A DNA stretch of 64,000 nucleotides from Jeotgalibacillus sp. ET6 (GTDB lineage Bacteria; Bacillota; Bacilli; Bacillales; Jeotgalibacillaceae), in the NCBI RefSeq assembly GCF_029667115.1, contig NZ_JARUIU010000006.1, positions 62,001 to 126,000 on the forward strand, written 5' to 3'. The position numbers and the translations under genes are program-made. The notes beneath the pieces are model-generated. The model was not told where the DNA came from, ran no database searches, and worked only from the letters and a program-made list of their open reading frames with translations. Below are positions 62,943-64,000 of this stretch, piece by piece (the stretch's first letter is position 1; each line of letters opens with the position of its first letter).

Positions 62943-63057
62943 GAAAGCCTCATTCATATTCGTTTGCTGCTTTGAGTGTTTTTAAATAATTTTAATATAA
63001 AGGGGCGCCATGGTGCATGAAATGAGATAAGATCATAGCTAAATGTAAAAGCTGTGT

Positions 63058-63087
63058 TTGACTTCCATTAAAATATATCGATATACT
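63058..63087 (+). promoter_or_regulatory. marR promoter overlapped by a palindrome
   Basis: TTGACT (63058-63063), 18 bp, TATACT (63082-63087). TATATCGATATA (63074-63085) is a perfect 12-bp palindrome covering the spacer and -10, a likely autoregulatory operator. Confidence 0.6.
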
Positions 63088-63122
63088 ACTATATAAAAGT
63101 GCATAAAAAAGGACTGACTGTA

Positions 63123-63572
63123 ATGAGCGAAACTGTTGACCATGAACAATCCCTGAAATTATTTATTGTACTTTCACGGGCATATAAATCAATGAATGAA
63201 ATGAGTAATCGTTTCATTCAGCAGCAGGGATTGAATCCTACAGAATTTGCTGTGCTTGAATTGCTCTATCATAAAGGAAAGCAGCCTCTTCAAAAAATTG
63301 GCGGAAAGATATTATTAGCAAGCGGCAGTATCACATATGTTGTAGATAAGCTGGAAAAAAAAGGTTTTATTAAGCGAGTTGCCTCTCCACAGGACAGAAG
63401 AGTCACTTATGCGGAGACTACAGAGAAAGGCAACGATTTTATGGCTGAAATTTTCCCTAACCACGAAAAAAATCTGCATGGGATGATGTCTGTATTGACA
63501 TCAGAAGAGCAGAAGCAGGCTATAGAACTTCTAAAAAAACTTGGTTTATCTATTCGGGATCTTTCATACTGA
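63123..63572 (+). CDS. MarR family transcriptional regulator
   Basis: A 149-aa winged-helix repressor: LNPTEFAVLELLYHKGKQPLQKIGGKILLASGSITYVVDKLEKKGFIKRV and the wing SPQDRRVTYAETTEKG. It resembles the MhqR/YkvE type, which responds to quinones and catechols, but without the sensing residues being certain. Quinone sensing would be of interest next to homogentisate catabolism. ATG 63123 with AAGGA upstream. It has its own promoter, a palindrome in it and a downstream terminator. Confidence 0.85.
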   Translation: MSETVDHEQSLKLFIVLSRAYKSMNEMSNRFIQQQGLNPTEFAVLELLYHKGKQPLQKIGGKILLASGSITYVVDKLEKKGFIKRVASPQDRRVTYAETTEKGNDFMAEIFPNHEKNLHGMMSVLTSEEQKQAIELLKKLGLSIRDLSY

Positions 63573-63621
63573 GAAATAGGTTTTCTTATCATTTTTTCGA
63601 TAGGAAGCAAAATATATTAAG

Positions 63622-63648
63622 AAACTGCCGTTATTCAGGCAGTTTTTT
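63622..63648 (+). terminator. Terminator of the marR gene
   Basis: AAACTGCC, an 8-nt loop, GGCAGTTTTTTTA. Confidence 0.85.
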
Positions 63649-63709
63649 TACGTTCTTGAAGGAAATTGCTATATGACAATAGAATGTGATAGTAAAAGGG
63701 GGATTTAAA

Positions 63710-64000
63710 TTGAAAACATTTGATCAATATGAATACAAGCGGCCGGTGCTTGAAGAAGAAAAAGTTCGGTTTCAGAAGCTGCTGGATTCGTTTGAACATG
63801 CAAATTCTGTAGAAGGGCAGACAGAAGCGATCACAGCAATTAATAAATTTAGAAATAAGCTGTCAACTCAATTTAATTTAGCGTATATTCGTGCATCTAT
63901 TGATACGAATGATGAATTTTATCAAAATGAGAGAGACTTTTTTGATGAAGTGGAGCCGCAATTAACTGAATTGACAAATATGTTTTACCGCGCTCTAGTT
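63710..64000 (+). CDS. M3 family oligoendopeptidase, 3' partial
   Basis: The first 97 codons of a gene that runs past the window end. The sequence MKTFDQYEYKRPVLEEEKVR.. with AINKFRNKLSTQFNLAYIRASIDTNDEFY matches the N-terminal helical part of M3 oligoendopeptidases (PepF relatives), which degrade cytosolic oligopeptides; the HExxH zinc motif would be downstream. TTG 63710 is the start, with AAAAGGGGGA seven bases upstream. Confidence 0.8.
   Translation, partial: MKTFDQYEYKRPVLEEEKVRFQKLLDSFEHANSVEGQTEAITAINKFRNKLSTQFNLAYIRASIDTNDEFYQNERDFFDEVEPQLTELTNMFYRALV

Noticed and set aside
1-64000. tRNA, rRNA, prophage or replication origin
   Set aside because: No cloverleaf, rRNA-like or phage structural sequence and no DnaA-box cluster was noticed while reading; a covariance or HMM scan would be needed to be certain.

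Overview
The window reads as a low-GC Gram-positive genome of the family Bacillaceae. Evidence: strong AGGAGG-type ribosome binding sites with frequent TTG/GTG starts, Rho-independent terminators, a sigma-B promoter on a csbD gene, a T-box leader, a yybP-ykoY leader, a KinE-type sporulation kinase, and the gene order ktrD, ykrP, kinE, ogt, mtnU, mtnE, which I recall from the Bacillus subtilis ykr/mtn region. Acidic secreted proteins and several NhaC/Ktr/TerC-type transporters would suit a halotolerant or alkaliphilic relative, but that is only an impression.

Layout. 1-3.0 kb: end of a GIY-YIG gene, a small ORF with a hairpin over its ribosome binding site, tryptophan 2,3-dioxygenase (kynA), UV endonuclease (uvsE) and a small membrane-anchored protein. 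3.4-12.7 kb: a phenylacetyl-CoA (paa) degradation operon, paaABCD, an EthD-family gene, two crotonase genes (paaF- and paaG-like), an aldehyde dehydrogenase, paaH, paaJ, and the repressor gene paaX. 12.7-13.7 kb: a nitronate monooxygenase. 13.7-23.8 kb: phenylalanine dehydrogenase, a full 2-oxoacid dehydrogenase complex (E1 alpha, E1 beta, E2, E3), 4-hydroxyphenylpyruvate dioxygenase, a flavin reductase, a fumarylacetoacetate-hydrolase-family enzyme and a homogentisate-dioxygenase-family enzyme. 24-33.6 kb: housekeeping and stress genes (YeeE/YedE transporter, a 33-residue membrane peptide, csbD, aldehyde dehydrogenase, OsmC, M42 peptidase, a MurE-family ligase, a nucleoside transporter, a YueH-like gene, a secreted DUF4397 protein). 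33.9-43.5 kb: peptide release factor 3, an EAL phosphodiesterase, a tyrosine T-box followed by an NhaC-family transporter, an RND efflux pump and an SDR oxidoreductase. 43.6-57.2 kb: Mn-type riboswitch with terC, ktrD, a radical SAM protein, an acyltransferase, kinE, ogt, an ArsR/DUF2087 regulator, one IS3-family insertion sequence, mtnU, mtnE and a ZIP transporter. 57.5-64 kb: a phosphonate/phosphite-type ABC transporter, a 5'-nucleotidase-like enzyme, a MarR regulator and the start of an M3 oligopeptidase gene.

How the genes work together. The most interesting reading is that 3.4-23.8 kb is one aromatic amino-acid catabolic island. Phenylalanine dehydrogenase would give phenylpyruvate; the linked 2-oxoacid dehydrogenase complex could decarboxylate it oxidatively straight to phenylacetyl-CoA; PaaABCD would then epoxidise the ring. 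This would explain why no phenylacetate-CoA ligase (paaK) is visible. The two operon promoters carry an 18-of-21 identical sequence just downstream of their -10 boxes, suggesting a shared regulator (PaaX is the obvious candidate). The tail of the second operon handles 4-hydroxyphenylpyruvate through homogentisate, and a tyrosine-specific T-box transporter lies 14 kb away.

A second theme is a family of about 200-bp dispersed repeats (eight recognisable copies, both orientations) that end in a GAGCTTGGGACA-type hairpin and sit between genes. One copy has been split by the IS3-family element, with a clean 3-bp target duplication.
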